Positions 5,432 through 6,629 of a stretch of DNA of 6,629 nucleotides are shown here, in pieces (position 1 is the stretch's first letter; each line of letters opens with the position of its first letter). Position numbers and translations under genes: made by a program. The stretch comes from Methanobacteriota archaeon. Its GTDB lineage: Archaea > Thermoplasmatota > DTKX01 > GCA-020343715. The DNA is taken from contig JAUVRF010000099.1 in the NCBI GenBank assembly GCA_030597775.1, forward strand, positions 1-6,629, given 5' to 3'. The notes below the pieces were generated by a model. It was not told the origin of the DNA, made no database searches, and saw only the letters and a list, made by a program, of their open reading frames with translations.

Positions 5432-6483
5432 CACTCATCACCTCCTGCGGGTGCGGGTCCCTTGTCGTCCTTCTCGGGGGTGGCCTCCTCGACCATCTCC
5501 TCCGGAACGGGTGCTTTCTCGTCCTTCGCCTTCGGCTCCTTTACTTCCTTGGGCTCCTTCGACTCCTTGGGCTCCTTGGGCTCCTTGGGCTCCTTGGGCT
5601 CCTTCGGCTCCTTGGGCTCCTTGGGCTCCTTGGACTCCTTCGGTTCCTTGGGCTCCTTGGGCTCCTTGTCGGCCTTCGGGGGTGGGGAGGACTTCTTCTC
5701 CTTCTTCTCGTCCTTCTTCTCCTCCTCGGGCGCGTCTGGCTCTGCCTCGCCCTCCTCGGTGAAGGAGGAGTATCGGTCCTTCAGGGCAGCCTTCTGGATC
5801 TCGTATACCTCAAGGGCGGCCTTGCGGTTCATCTCCAGTAGGGTCTCGAACTCCTCGATGGTGAGGTGTCCATCCATCTGGAGCAGCACTACCTCGCCGG
5901 TGCGGCCCACCATGGCGAAGGGGACGTCGGCCTGGCCGTAGGTGTCCTCCGCCTGTCCCAGGTCCAGGACCAGCTTGCCGCCGATCTTGCCCGAGGCCAC
6001 GGATGCGATCAGGTCCCTCATGGGTATGCCTGCGTCGGCCAGGGCCACGCTGGCGGCGGTGAGGCCGGCGCAGCGGGTGCCAGCCGAGGCCTGCACGACC
6101 TCGATGTACACGTCCACGGTGGTCCTCGGGAAGCGGTCCGTGAGCACCACATGCTCCAACGCCTCCGGGAGGAGCTTGGAGATCTCGGTGGACCGGCGGT
6201 CGGGGCCGGGTCGCTTGCGCTCGCTCACGGAGAACGAGACCATGTTGTACCGGGCCTGCACGATCCCACGCATGGGGTTCTGCATGTGCCGGGGGTGCAC
6301 CTCTCTGGGTCCGTAGACCCCGACGATGACCTTGTTCTCGCCCCACTCCAGGTAACAAGAGCCATCGGCCCTCTTGAGCACGCCGACCTCTATCTTGATG
6401 GGCCGGAGCTCGTCCAACTTGCGTCCGTCAAGACGCAAGCCTTTCTTGTCAATCAGTTGAACATCGGTGTATGGATCGGACAT
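5431..6483 (-). CDS. rrp41: Exosome complex catalytic subunit Rrp41 with long KEP-repeat tail
   Basis: Rrp41 is the catalytic RNase PH-fold subunit of the archaeal exosome ring. The catalytic core is about residues 1-240: LRLDGRKLDELRP (16-28), the RNA-binding arginines in ERKRPGPDRRSTEIS (88-102, R96 and R97), the phosphate-binding SAGTRCAG (133-140, R137), and catalytic acids in LDLGQAEDTYGQAD (D180 and D186). All active-site residues known for the family are present. The core matches the usual total length of about 240-250 residues. What follows (about 241-350) is an added, highly charged low-complexity tail holding 15 tandem tripeptides, almost all Lys-Glu-Pro, which should be disordered. 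The start ATG at 6483 overlaps the upstream TGA as TGATG and has an AAGGAGG site 7 bases upstream (6491-6497). The tail function is unknown. Confidence 0.97.
   Translation of the reverse strand: MSDPYTDVQLIDKKGLRLDGRKLDELRPIKIEVGVLKRADGSCYLEWGENKVIVGVYGPREVHPRHMQNPMRGIVQARYNMVSFSVSERKRPGPDRRSTEISKLLPEALEHVVLTDRFPRTTVDVYIEVVQASAGTRCAGLTAASVALADAGIPMRDLIASVASGKIGGKLVLDLGQAEDTYGQADVPFAMVGRTGEVVLLQMDGHLTIEEFETLLEMNRKAALEVYEIQKAALKDRYSSFTEEGEAEPDAPEEEKKDEKKEKKSSPPPKADKEPKEPKEPKESKEPKEPKEPKEPKEPKEPKEPKESKEPKEVKEPKAKDEKAPVPEEMVEEATPEKDDKGPAPAGGDE
5437..5446 (-). promoter_or_regulatory. Shine-Dalgarno site of rrp42 inside the end of rrp41
   Basis: Minus-strand AGGAGGTGAT is a full match to the archaeal 16S rRNA tail and lies 5 bases before ATG 5431 (8 bases counted from the GGAGGT core). 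It supports coupled translation of rrp41 and rrp42. Confidence 0.8.
5533..5667 (-). repeat. 9-bp tandem repeat coding for 15 K-E-P/S/V tripeptides in Rrp41
   Basis: The plus strand shows a near-perfect 9-base tandem repeat (unit GGCTCCTTG) across about 135 bases. On the coding strand it encodes 15 tripeptides, residues 273-317 of Rrp41: 12 KEP, two KES (282-284 and 306-308) and one KEV (312-314). Many units are identical at base level, which suggests recent growth by slippage or unequal exchange. The reading frame is kept throughout, and the downstream tail and stop overlap with rrp42 stay intact. Confidence 0.95.
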
Positions 6484-6629
6484 CAGTCGTCCTCCTTCTT
6501 TTTGTCTTCTTTCTCATCCAGCTCCTCGCACTGGGGGAGCTCTTCCTCGTCCACGACCATCAGCGATTCGCCGTCGGGGGCGAGGATGGTGACGATGCCG
6601 TCACCGCTGCCATTCGGGTCGCGGCAAAG
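6483..6629 (-). CDS. rrp4: 3' end of the gene upstream of rrp41, probably rrp4 (partial)
   Basis: Only the last 48 codons lie in the window; the gene continues beyond 6629. The translation runs from LCRDPNGSG through a short hydrophobic block (GIVTILAPDGESLMVVD) to a very acidic and basic end (EELDEKEDKKKDEDD) before TGA at 6483-6485, which overlaps the rrp41 ATG. In the conserved archaeal order the gene just before rrp41 is rrp4, the S1/KH RNA-binding cap subunit of the exosome. The name rests on this order alone: the visible piece lacks the S1 and KH motifs, and the charged end looks like an added tail beyond the usual KH-domain end. Confidence 0.55.
   Translation of the reverse strand, partial: LCRDPNGSGDGIVTILAPDGESLMVVDEEELPQCEELDEKEDKKKEDD

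Noticed and set aside
5533..5667. CRISPR-like repeat array
   Set aside because: The 9-base units are directly adjacent with no spacers and keep a coding frame.
5387..5941. Plus-strand open frame coding a Gly-Ser-Leu repeat protein
   Set aside because: It is the antisense image of the KEP repeat in rrp41; the minus-strand gene has full family motifs and a ribosome binding site.

Overview
The window is archaeal. Its minus strand (about 2476-6629, read right to left) carries the downstream part of the conserved archaeal exosome superoperon: the 3' end of a gene that is probably rrp4, then rrp41, rrp42, rpl37ae, rpoP (Rpo12), pcc1, the prefoldin beta gene and a DHH-family phosphoesterase. This order, the archaeal or eukaryote-type proteins (six-subunit exosome ring, L37Ae, RNA polymerase P subunit, KEOPS Pcc1, prefoldin) and the strong GGAGGTGA-type ribosome binding sites point to a GC-rich euryarchaeote. 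A lineage in or near Thermoplasmatota is a guess from overall feel and is not proven here.

The plus strand (about 107-2463) carries three genes that I cannot name: a two-helix membrane protein with a long helical cytoplasmic stalk (107-1390), a translationally coupled zinc-ribbon protein (1390-1950), and, after 54 bases, a small arrestin-fold-like protein with a Cys-Cys zinc knuckle (2005-2463). The two gene groups converge tail to tail with only 12 bases between their stop codons.

The superoperon part joins RNA decay (Rrp4/Rrp41/Rrp42 and possibly the DHH enzyme acting on short oligonucleotides), translation (L37Ae and Pcc1 for tRNA t6A), transcription (Rpo12) and protein folding (prefoldin). 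Genes are packed: two TGATG stop-start overlaps, a 2-base gap before rpoP, and no gap between rpoP and pcc1.

The points most worth a second look are the prefoldin beta gene, which has no ATG, GTG or TTG at its expected start but an ACG ideally placed after a strong Shine-Dalgarno site; the roughly 105-residue Lys/Glu/Pro repeat tail on the catalytic exosome subunit Rrp41; and the plus-strand membrane and zinc-ribbon pair of unknown role.
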